From the NCBI RefSeq assembly GCF_010389155.1, contig NC_057765.1, positions 43,853,559-43,917,558 of the forward strand: a stretch of 64,000 nt of DNA, read 5' to 3'. Both the position numbers and the translations under genes were made by a program. Of this stretch, positions 20,393 to 29,922 are shown piece by piece (within the stretch, counting starts at the first letter, position 1; each line of letters starts with the position of its first letter). Under the pieces are notes generated by a model. It was not told where the DNA came from, did not search any database, and was given only the letters and a program-made list of their open reading frames with translations. Origin of the DNA: Erigeron canadensis. Taxonomy: Eukaryota; Streptophyta; Magnoliopsida; Asterales; Asteraceae.

Positions 20393-23299
20393 TCAGAGAT
20401 TTCTGACGGACTTTAATCCCACCCCTATAGCCGACTTATTCACGAGATCTCTATTCAACGCTTTGGTTAAATGTTCGGCTAGATTGTGTTGTGTCTTCAC
20501 AAACACCACAGATATCACACCATCAGTGATTAACTCACGTACCATGATGTGTCTAACACCTAAGTGTCTAGACTTTCCATTATATACTTGATTGTATGTC
20601 TTAGCCAACGTGGCTGCACTATCACATCTGGTAGATATGGGTGATATCGGTTTAGGCCACAATGGAATTTCATATATCAAATTTATTAGCCATTCAGCTT
20701 CTTTACGAGCTGCTACTAATGCCACAAACTCAGATTCCATTGTCGAATTAGTGATGCAAGTTTGTTTCTTTGATGCCCAACATATAGCACCACCACCAAG
20801 AAGGAATACCCAGCCACTTGTGGAAGAGTGATCTTCCAAATTAGTAATCCAACTTGCGTCTGAATAACCTTCAAGAACAGAATGAAATCCAGTATAAGTC
20901 AAACCAAAATCCTTGGTTCCTTTCAAGTATCTAAATACTCGATTAATCGCTTGCCAATGAATCAAACCAAGATTGTGAGTGTACCTACTCAGCTTTCCAA
21001 CAGCAAAGGCTATATCAGGCCTAGTACTAACCATGGCATACATGAGAGATCCAATAGCCTTTGAATATTCAAGTGGATTCACTGCAACTCCCTTGTTAGG
21101 CACGAGTTTTAGAGTAGGATCCATAGGAGTATTCATTGGAGAACTATCTTTGTGATTGAATTTATCCAATATCTTTTCAATGTAATGAGATTGAGAGTTA
21201 GTAATACCATGTTCTCCACATATGATCTTAATTCCAAGAATCACATCAGCCTCCCCCATGTCTTTCATATCAAACTTTGATGACAGGAATTCCTTAGTTT
21301 TATCAACTTGATCTTGGTGAGTACCAAAAATCAACATGTCATCAACATACAAGCAAATGATCACTCCTTTACCAGAAGTGTCAAATTTGCTATAGACACA
21401 CTTGTCTGCTTGGTTTAATGCAAAACCATTAGACAACACCACCTCATCAAACTTCTGATGCCATTGCTTAGGGGCTTGCTTCAGACCATAAAGAGATTTC
21501 ACTAACTTACAAGCCTTATTTTCATTACCAGGCATGAAAAATCTTTCAGGTTGTTTCATGTAAATCTCTTCATCCAATTCACCATTTAGAAAGGCAGTCT
21601 TAACATCCATTTGGTGAATTACAAGATTATGTATAGCAGCAAGTGCTAACAATAACCTAATGGTGGTAATCTTAGCAACAGGAGCATAGGTGTCAAAGTA
21701 ATCAATACCTGCCTTTTGTCTAAAGCCTTGGATCACCAATCTAGCTTTATACTTGTCTATGCTTCCATCCACCTTCATCTTCCTTTTGAAGATCCATTTA
21801 CTACCTAAAGGCTTACACCCAGGTGGTAAATCAGCCAATTTCCAAGTGTTATTGTGCATAATAGAGTCAATCTCATCTTGGATTGCCTCTTTCCAAAATG
21901 CAGCATCCCTTGAAGCCATAGTTTCACTGTAGGTCTTAGGATCATCATCAACATTAAAGCAATATTGATATTGAAAGTCAATTCCATTCCTTGATCCTTC
22001 CACCAAATACAATTGGAAATCATCCCCATATGACTTGGGTTTTCGCGCTCTTTCACTCCTCCTAGGCTCAGGAGGTGCTTCAGTCACTTGTTCATCTCCA
22101 CCAGTGCCACTAGAGCTTGCCACTGTGTCTCCAGGTCTAGGTAAAGATGTGAACCTATCCTCATTCCCAAAATCAGCATCCCTTGACTCAACAATAGAGT
22201 GCACGGATACATAGTCATTAGGTTCTATGACATAGAACCTATAACAAACAGAATTTTCAGGATAACCAATGAAGATACAATCTATACCTCTTTGACCAAT
22301 GGTGTGAATTTTAGGGTCAGTCAGTCTCACCACTGCTCTACAGCCCAAAACTCTAAGATAACTTAGATTTGGGATCTTTTTATGCCAAAGTTCATAAGGG
22401 GTTACCTTGCCGTTCTTGTTAGGAACTCTATTCAATAAATGACAGGCTGTCAACATAGCCTCACCCCAAAAACCTTCACTAAGGCCAGAATAGCATAACA
22501 TGGAGTTAACCATTTCTTTTAATGTCCTATTCTTCCTTTCGGATATACCATTTTGTTGTGGAGTGTAAGGAGCTGTGGTCTGATGTACAATTCCAGTGGA
22601 CTGAAAATACACTGGATCATAGTACTCGCCTCCCCTATCAGTGCGAAGGGTTTTAATCTTCACACCATGATAAAGCTCTACCTCCTCTTCCATATCACGT
22701 ATGGATTGTTCAATTTGGAGACAACGTCCAAGTTGAACCATATTCATATCCTCTTTCTTATGTTTCAGATTATTTTTAAAATCTTTCCAAGAGGGGGGCA
22801 GTTTATCAATCACACTACAAACAGAAATAGATTCATCCATTTTCATACCATATAGTGCCAACTGTCCTAGCATCCTTTGTAATTCATGATATTGTTCCAT
22901 GACAGGCCTAGTATCTACCATCTTATAATTAATAAAATTACTGACAATAAATTTCTTACTAGACACATCTTCTGCCATGTATTTGGCTTCAAGGGAATCC
23001 CATAATTCTTTTGCAGACTCTACGTTTTGATAGACATCAAACAAGGAATCAGACATACCGTTAAGAATATGACCGCGACAGATGTAGTCAGAATTTTCCC
23101 ACTTTAAACGAGCGCGAGTTTGTTCCAGGGTTTCATTCTCAATGGCCTCACGGCATGGGGTACTCAGAACATATACCACTTTCAAATTCGTCAGATAGAA
23201 GTGCATCTTTTTCTGCCATCGACGAAACTCCTGCCCAGTAAACTGCTTCAACTTCTCAAAGGGTTTCATCATATCCTTCCCAGAATCGTTGTTCGTCAT
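20393..23299 (-). pseudogene. Copia gag-pol with in-frame deletion (gag-integrase fusion, RT, RNase H)
   Basis: One open frame of 968 codons from the ATG at 23299 ([17 protein letters not shown]); the frame stays open further up into the LTR. Order: gag of the UBN2/retrotran_gag type (about 24-225, counting from the upstream end of the open frame), abrupt change near 22670, the second half of the integrase core ([24 protein letters not shown]), then reverse transcriptase ([38 protein letters not shown], catalytic YVDDMLIFG) and RNase H ([20 protein letters not shown]). Missing are the CCHC knuckle, the aspartic protease, and the HHCC domain and first catalytic Asp of integrase. The deletion keeps frame, giving a gag-integrase fusion. 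Translation is possible, but polyprotein processing and integration would fail. Confidence 0.93.
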
Positions 23300-23321
23300 C
23301 TTCAGTAATTGATTCAATCTT

Positions 23322-23886
23322 TGTTGGGGAAATTCGTGAATAACGAATAGATAACCGGATATAATCAAACTCTGAAAGGCGTGTAATCACTTTCAGATTG
23401 AATCAATTTGACGGTTTACCCAAACTATTCAATTGGATACAATTCAGAGAATTAAGAACGTTCTGTGTGTTTATTATTTGAGAGAAAAGAACCAGAAAAA
23501 AAGAAGAAAAGAGAATGACCAGAAATCTTGTTACGGGGTGTATAAATCCACCAAAACGGCAGTTATTTACAAGGTTTTGAAATTGCCATTTTTAGTCCCT
23601 CAAGTTCCGAAAATTTAGTTTTCGGAGGGATTTTTACAATAGCAATTTAATGGAAATAAAAAATTTTTACTATAGCAATTTTTAGTCCCTCAGCTCGACC
23701 CCAGCCAGGGGCTTGGACCCCGCTCCCAGGGGCGCTGCCCCCGGACCCCCGTACCTTAGGGGCTGCGCCCCTAAGGTCATAATAAATTCAAATAGGCGTG
23801 CACTCCGCACCACCAATCTTATATGATGTATTATTATGACAATACTGATCAAACAAGTTAACCTAATTACACTAAAATATCCAACA
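23322..23886 (-). repeat. 5' LTR of the copia element
   Basis: 565 bases; minus-strand sequence starts TGTTGGATATTTTAGTGTAA and ends CCCCAACA. It carries the GC-rich tract near 23695-23780, but with fewer ccaggggctNNNgccccttgg units than the 3' LTR. Confidence 0.92.
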
Positions 23887-24679
23887 ATTTTGTGGCAAAC
23901 TTATATGTTGCCTGATAACAGCGGTAGCATAACCGAATATGCTGGTGCTGGATTATGGGGCAGCAGTCCATCCATCGACATTCAACGTAATGCAGTCTAC
24001 ATTGCCACTGGATATCATGCCCCATTAAATGTCACACAATGCCAAGAAGCACAAAACAACCAAACAACACCAACAGAGGAAGATAAATGCATAAATCCAC
24101 CAAATCATTCTAATTCAATACTAGCCCTTGACTTGGATACAGGGAATATAAAGTGGTATAGACAATTAGGCGGTTATGATGTATGGTTTTTTGCTTGTAG
24201 ACAATTAGGTGGTTTTTTCCACTCCTGCTTGTCCCCCGGCCCTAACCCTGATGCAGATTTCTCTGAAGCACCAATGATCTAACCATCAATGTCCGTGGGC
24301 ATAAGTGTGACATTGTGGCTGCTGTTCAAAAGAATGGATTTGCTTGGGCTCTGGATCGGGACAATGGTAGCATTGTGTGGTCTATGGTACATATAGCTTG
24401 TATTCAATTTGCTCTTTTTGTATGTATATTAGTATATATGTAGATATGTAAACATTGACATATAAAAAAGTTTTAATGGGTGACAAAGTCAAAAAAACTA
24501 ACATGAAAACTCTTTCTAAAAGAGTTTTAATGATCAAATTGTTATCACAGGAAGCTGGACCTGGAGGTGTAACTGGAGGAGGTTTTTGGGGGGTCGTCAA
24601 CAGATGGAAAGGCAGTCTACACGAATATTGCCAATAGTATGCAGAGTACCTTTATTTTGAAACCATCAAATATGACAAC

Positions 24680-25226
24680 TGTTGGGGAAATTCGAGATAA
24701 CAAACAGATAACCGGATATAAATAATCTTTGAAGGCACATGATCGCTTTCAGATTGAATCAATTTGGCGGTTCACCCAAACTATTCAACCGGATACAATC
24801 AAAGATTAAGAATTTTCTATGTGTATGTATTTGAGAGAAGAACCAGAAAAGAAGAAGAAAAAGAATGATCAGAATGTGTTACGGGATTTTGTTTTATCAA
24901 CAAAAACGGCAGTTATTGCAAGGTTTCGAAATTGCCATTTTTAGTCCCTCAAGTTCCGAAAATTTAATTTTCGGAGGGATTTTTACTATAGCAATTTAAT
25001 GGAAATAAAAAATTTCCAAGTTGAGCCAGGGGCTCTACCCCTTGGACCCCGCCAGGGGCTGCCGCCCCTTGGACCCCGCTCCCAGGGGCGCTGCCCCCGG
25101 ACCCCCGTACCTTAGGGGATAATAAATTCAAATAGGCGTGCACTCCGCACCACCAATCCTATATGATGTATTATTATGACAATACTAATCAAATAAGTTA
25201 ACCCAATTACACTAAAATATCCAACA
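24680..25226 (-). mobile_element. Solo LTR of the same copia family
   Basis: 547 bases, TG...CA ends, same orientation and same ends as 23322-23886. Flanked by perfect acaac duplications (24675-24679 and 25227-25231). It interrupts exon 4 of the PQQ-repeat gene between the KPSNMTT and SGRLVSMNA segments. A separate insertion event from the full element 0.8 kb away, since each has its own target duplication. Confidence 0.95.
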
Positions 25227-25761
25227 ACAACAACTAGTGGCAGATTGGTGTCTATGAATGCCACAAGCGGCAGCATCTTATGGTCAACAGCAAACCCAAG
25301 TAATGCGACAGCAAGTGGCCCCGTGAGTTTAGCCAATGGTGTTCTGTTTGCAGGGTCAACGAATGGGACTGGACCCATTTATGCAATGAAAGCCGCCACG
25401 GGACAAATATTGTGGGCATATGTCACTGGAGCCACCGTGTACGGTGGCATGTCCATAAGCGATGGCTGCATGTATGTGGGTAATGGTTATAAGGAGGGTT
25501 TGGGATTTTATGATCCAACTTTCACTCCTGGAACTTCATTATTTGCATTTTGCATTCTCCCTTAATTTAGACCTTATTGCTAGTTTGTTTTTTTTTTCAT
25601 GTGATTTCCTTTTGGTCAATATGTCACTAGTTGTAGCATTAATGAAAATCCAATACAATAAAGAACAATTAGTGGGAGTTTTATGGATAGCAATAAGTAA
25701 GTGTTGTCCTGCGCATTATGATTACAATTGATAGATTTTTATATAATGATGATCTAATCTA

Positions 25762-25796
25762 ATGGGAGACTTTAGAGAAGACTTTATCCCTATAAA
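25762..25796 (+). promoter_or_regulatory. Chitinase core promoter, short version
   Basis: aatgggagactttagagaag and actttatccctataaatccc resemble the promoters at 8424 and 14879, but with only two AGACTTT words before the TATA box (about 25788). The ATG is about 55 bases downstream. Confidence 0.6.
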
Positions 25797-25843
25797 TCCC
25801 TTTTCAACCTGCTATATTCAAACACACCATATATATAATAAAA

Positions 25844-26770
25844 ATGAAAACAGTCCTCCTCCTTGGAGTAGTCGTACTGTTTACAGCCGATATCCTCCTC
25901 CCACGACCGGTTGCATCACAGAAGTGTGGTTGTGCTCCGGACATGTGTTGTAGCAAGTACGGTTATTGTGGAACTGATGACGCTTATTGTGGGAAAGGTT
26001 GTCAAGCCGGTCCGTGTTCTCTTCCAGCTCCTATAAATAATGCCTATGTCCCTGGTATAGTGACTAGAGCCTTTTTTAACCGGATTTTAGTCAAGTCAGC
26101 AAGTAACTGTCCCGGGAGAGGTTTTTACACCAGAGACATTTTTCTTAAAGTCATCAAAGACTACCCACAGTTTGGTAGATCCGGTTCGTTTGCTGACTCA
26201 AAGCGTGAAATCGCTGCTTTCTTTGCTCATGTTACTCATGAGACTGGACGTAAGTTATGGAGAAATTGTTTTTTTTTATATAACAGATATGACAAACTAG
26301 CTACTTTCTTAATAGGTCAAAAATTATGTTACTGATTAGTAGTAATTTTGAAATGGACAGACTTTTGTTATATAGAAGAGATAGATGGTCCTTCAAATGA
26401 TTATTGCGATAAGTCGAACACCCAATATCCATGCAACCCAAAGAAAGGTTACTATGGGAGAGGCCCGATTCAACTCTCATGGAACTACAACTACGGTGCA
26501 GCTGGAGAGAGCCTTGGGTTTGACGGGCTCAACAACCCTGAGATCGTGGCAACAGACCCGGTGGTTTCTTTCAAAACTGCACTGTGGTATTGGATGGAGA
26601 ATGTTCATTGGGATTTTGCTTCTGGTAAAGGATTTGGAGCCAGCATTCGAGCCATCAATGGGATGGAATGTGACGGTGGGAACCCAGCCACCGTGAGCTC
26701 TCGTGTCAAGTATTACACCGAATATTGCAGGCAATTGTGTGTCCCAACAGGCGATAATCTTAGGTGCTAA
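25844..26770 (+). CDS. Class IV chitinase (hevein domain + GH19), most canonical copy
   Basis: Exons 25844-26249 and 26361-26770 (271 residues); an ATG at 26348 lies in the intron and is not a start. Signal peptide [19 protein letters not shown] to about PVASQ; hevein domain with [16 protein letters not shown]; hinge [12 protein letters not shown]19. The spliced active site reads [17 protein letters not shown], the usual class IV pattern with both catalytic glutamates, followed by [14 protein letters not shown] and [11 protein letters not shown]. It is more diverged from the 8530 and 14988 genes than they are from each other, so it probably represents an older duplication (inference). Secreted chitin hydrolase. 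It is convergent with the metalloproteinase gene downstream. Confidence 0.96.
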
Positions 26771-27163
26771 TCTTTGGTTATACTATATATTCATCAGAGA
26801 ACATGAAAACCAGAGTTACATTATGTTCTATGAAATTAAAAACTATCTGTAATTCAGTAAAAACTTAAAGTAGACTGGTAATTAAAATGATACCCTAAAA
26901 CAATACACTCCAATGAGTATTAATCAAGAACATTAGGTTACATTCCAAATTACAAAATAAAATAAAATGTACCAACAAGAACAAGAATTGCCATTTTTTG
27001 ACGTTGTTACATAGCAGGGAATTGGAAACATAAGGTATTTTCTTGTGAGATAAAAGATAATCACCATTCACTATATATTATTCACAGTCGAATCACAAGC
27101 AAACTGAACAGAATGATATAATTAAGCATACAATCGTTGTCTAATTTGTATATATATAATAAG
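26771..27163. other. Intergenic between convergent genes
   Basis: Shared 3' flanks of the chitinase (plus) and metalloproteinase (minus). AT-rich; no gene or repeat recognised. Confidence 0.6.
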
Positions 27164-28093
27164 CTAAATGCCATATAAAGCCCGCATACCTCTGATATCG
27201 TCTGAACTCAAACCTTTTGTTACTCCTGAGTTGAATGTAGGCCACATTATTGCATTTCTAACTTGGCTATGACCAAGCCCAAGTAAATGCCCTATTTCAT
27301 GTAAGGCCAAAGTCTCGACATCATAAGCATTCGGTACTGCCCCAACCACCCAATTATCATCCGCATCATAGTGTAGTCTTCCATCTGTAGGTGCAAAAGC
27401 GTGTGCCAACACTCCACCTCGTCCATCAAATGGAGACCCGTCTCCATGGTTTCCTCGTTGAAAACTAATCTTTAAGTCAGCACTTCGGTATGTTCTAGCT
27501 CTTGAGAATGTGAAATGTAGTCTAGAAGCAATAGCCCATTTGTTGAACGCACGTGCAATAGGACGCATAAATCTAGTAGGGAAATGTGATCCAAATGCAT
27601 ACGTTAGATGCCTTTTTTCCTTGGGCCATTTTGGTCTACCTTGAAAAAATCGATAATGTGAGACTGTATGTAATGATCCATCATTATGTTGCCGGGTTTC
27701 CTTATCAAGATACCCACAACGGGGCTTGACCATCTTGGACACTGTGGGCTCATCAAGCGTCCCAGTGGCCGTGAGATTGTAGTAGACTTGGTATGACTTG
27801 AGGGCTGCCTCAAGTTCCTCATCAAAATCATCTTCTCTAGGATTTGAGACATTTGGGTTGTTTTGATAGTTTAGGTATCCAAAACGACTTAGATAAAGTT
27901 TAAGGTTACGAATGCCATTTATATTTTCGCCTTTACGACACCCTTGTACGTTCCTTAAAACCCCGAAAGGTGACGGGTTGGTGTTATTACTCAACAAGTC
28001 ATTTTGGTGCAAATGAGGATACTCAAAATGTGAAAGAACTGGAATTGTGAAAGAAGCAAGAAAGAAAACACTAAAAGAGAGTCTAGACGTCAT
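27164..28093 (-). CDS. Matrix metalloproteinase (matrixin, plant MMP), intronless
   Basis: 309 residues, no intron, as is usual for plant MMPs. Signal peptide about 1-21 (FSVFFLASFTIPVLS). The prodomain with peptidoglycan-binding-like fold spans about 58-125. The cysteine switch is PRCGYLD (C126), which keeps the zymogen inactive by binding zinc. The catalytic domain runs from about 155, with structural zinc/calcium region HGDGSPFDGRGGVLAHAF, zinc site HEIGHLLGLGH (265-275, catalytic E266) and Met-turn M283 in AIMWP. It ends at RALYGI without a hydrophobic tail, so unlike some plant MMPs no GPI-anchor signal is visible and it should be freely secreted. Plant MMPs act on cell-wall or apoplastic proteins in growth and defence (family knowledge); the substrate here is unknown. 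Confidence 0.95.
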   Translation of the reverse strand: MTSRLSFSVFFLASFTIPVLSHFEYPHLHQNDLLSNNTNPSPFGVLRNVQGCRKGENINGIRNLKLYLSRFGYLNYQNNPNVSNPREDDFDEELEAALKSYQVYYNLTATGTLDEPTVSKMVKPRCGYLDKETRQHNDGSLHTVSHYRFFQGRPKWPKEKRHLTYAFGSHFPTRFMRPIARAFNKWAIASRLHFTFSRARTYRSADLKISFQRGNHGDGSPFDGRGGVLAHAFAPTDGRLHYDADDNWVVGAVPNAYDVETLALHEIGHLLGLGHSQVRNAIMWPTFNSGVTKGLSSDDIRGMRALYGI

Positions 28094-28929
28094 TACAAAG
28101 AGTCAAAGACAATGTTTTAAGCTTCAATAAAGTACATTTACAAAACTTGGAAGTTCTATATATATACCAAAAAATCATATCTAAACGTTCTATTTATTCT
28201 TAAATAACATGAAAACGAAGGATTTTTGTGATGTCGACACATGGATTTTTCTTCCTAATAAATAGACAAAAAGTTAAAATACCCTTATAATCATTTCTAA
28301 TCACCCAATAATTGAGAAAAAGTCAATAAGTTGACTTCAAATGGGAATGTCAACTAACTACATGCCCGCATGAATCTATGTTTTGTGTCAAAGTTCTAAT
28401 CTGTCTATATACTTTGTCTAACATCAAATATGATCTCTTAATTAATGTTGACAGAATATTCTTTGAGATTTTTGAGACAATGTAGATAAACGTAATTCGT
28501 GTACATATAAACTTAATTAGATGGCTGACAAAAAAGAACGTCTCTATCAAAAAGCTAGTTTACGATATGTTATGGGTTTATATTCTTAAAAAATAATAAT
28601 ATAAGTTAAACATTTTTATATTTAGAATTGTAGATGAACACAATATAAGTTTAGTGATGTATGGAAAAATCACCATTAACTATATCTACCCAAAATAAAT
28701 AAGCTTGTGTATGATTAGTAAATGGGTAAACAGGTGAGGTTTAGTCTATTCAGGTTATTCATAAATACTCGATGAAGTATTTTGATTCAGATGTACACAA
28801 ACAGTTGTGTTTGTTTTTTAAATAAGGTCTTCAAACAGTTTTAGGTTGAGTCAAAAAACATCGAGTTTCTCTCTACAGATGGGGAATCGACGGCATATTA
28901 TTAGGTCTTCAAACAGTCTTAGGATGTTG
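28094..28929. other. Upstream region of the metalloproteinase gene
   Basis: On the minus strand, a possible TATA box (tatatata within ttctatatatatacc, about 28155-28167) lies about 65 bases before the ATG at 28093. The rest is AT-rich. The word ggtcttcaaacagt is repeated at about 28826 and 28902. No gene seen. Confidence 0.5.
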
Positions 28930-29077
28930 CTTCAAACAGGGCCTTCAACCTCACGTGTCGATTTATAATACCCTCTTGAAAGGTTTCATCCGTCAGGATC
29001 AGACTCACGAGGTCAAGAGATTGTTCAGTAGGTCCATCCAAAACCGACTCTGGGAACCTTTCCATCATTTGGTCCAT
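28930..29077 (+). pseudogene. Pentatricopeptide repeat (PPR) gene remnant
   Basis: One short frame reads KQGLQPHVSIYNTLLKGF, then IRQDQTHEVKRLF, the pattern of one PPR motif (YNTLLxGF...EVxxLF). It is followed by a stop at about 29077, with no neighbouring repeats of the kind a real PPR gene would carry. A 75-codon open frame at 29091-29318 follows in the same direction, but I recognise nothing in it. Most likely a fragment captured or left by rearrangement. Confidence 0.6.
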
Positions 29078-29922
29078 CCATTTACATGAAATGATGGAAA
29101 AAAGATACAGAATAACTGCTTCAAATGCATCGTTGTATTTGGATCAACTTGCAGCTAGACAAACAGACAGCAAGTTGCGTGAGTTGTTCCTTAAAATAAA
29201 GCCAAAAGACTGCTTCGATCCTCTGGATTCTTATAGGACTTATACATATGAGATGGATGAGCCCGACACACTCATATATTGGGGGCCAAATATAAAAGAC
29301 CCATATTTTGCTGGCTAAAAGACATATAAGGTGAATCTACCCTTTATTTCATTTAAGTTTCATTCTGGGTTTCCAGAATAACTGATGCATCTTTGCTAGA
29401 AGACATAAAAGATGAATCTTCCATCTTTGCATCTTTGTTTCATTTGTTCACATGCAAATAATAATAGCTGCGAATTTTACCAGACAACACCCGCTGTATG
29501 GAATTTTATCAAATTCCACTTAATACGAATCACATGAAATCAAACGATACCAAGGTTTCACATCACTAACTATAGCAAACGATTCTAGTTAGCACACACA
29601 AACAATAAGAGATGTCGTGTTTGTTCTCCATTGTTATTCATATCTTCTAAAAGATATATATCACTGGGTGTACATTACATGATATTCACATCACCAACTA
29701 CAGCAAATGATTCTGGTTTATAGCACATGAGCGATAAGAGAAGTCGAGTTTGTTCTCCATGGTTAATTTTATTTTTCCAAAAAGAGATCACGCAGTATAT
29801 TACATGATATTGACATTGTATAAAAAAGATTGACATTAACAGATAAAACTGAGGAAGGAACAAACAAACCGTTTTAAGCATAGATAGTTCAGAAATCGAC
29901 TATAGAGAACACAAGACTTGCA
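29078..29922. other. Intergenic; 3' flank of SKIP16
   Basis: No supported gene. Two related segments (about 29555-29680 and 29683-29800) share acatcactaactatagcaa/acatcaccaactacagcaa, a taagagaNgtcg word and tttgttctccatNgtta, so about 125 bases are tandemly duplicated here. Confidence 0.55.

Larger units (their letters stand above)
19464..23886 (-). mobile_element. Ty1/copia retrotransposon, internally deleted, in a dead gene
   Basis: Bounded by a perfect 5-base target duplication, atttt (19459-19463 and 23887-23891), inside a coding exon of the PQQ-repeat gene. Element orientation is minus: 5' LTR 23322-23886, gag-pol ORF, 3' LTR 19464-20006. At 4423 bases it is short for a complete element. 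Protease, the gag zinc knuckle and the front of integrase are deleted. Only 22 bases separate the 5' LTR from the gag ATG, and I see no primer-binding site there. No convincing polypurine tract precedes the 3' LTR. It is thus non-autonomous and probably immobile. Confidence 0.93.
18081..25565 (+). pseudogene. PQQ-repeat, polyvinyl-alcohol-dehydrogenase-like gene, destroyed
   Basis: Recognisable exons are 18081-18146 (signal peptide MASICLYLATLFCFLLFQAS), 18350-18807, 19356-19463 continuing at 23887-24386, 24551-24679 and 25232-25565. The product has quinoprotein beta-propeller repeats (YNNTLYFPSWNGNVYAVNAL, SNSILALDLDTGNIKWY, GFAWALDRDNGSIVWSM, YAMKAATGQILWAY), as in plant PVA-dehydrogenase-like proteins. 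It is dead for several independent reasons: TGA at 18389-18391 early in exon 2; a copia element in exon 3; a 1-base loss near 24280; an extra G in a run at about 24587; and a solo LTR in exon 4. The protein family's role in plants is not well defined, so no function is assigned. Confidence 0.92.

Noticed and set aside
19464..23886. Retroviral-like envelope gene or autonomous copia element
   Set aside because: No env-type frame; protease, half of integrase and the primer-binding site are missing.
24382..24637. Small open frames on both strands between PQQ exons
   Set aside because: They cover an intron and a frameshifted exon of the pseudogene; no independent coding evidence.
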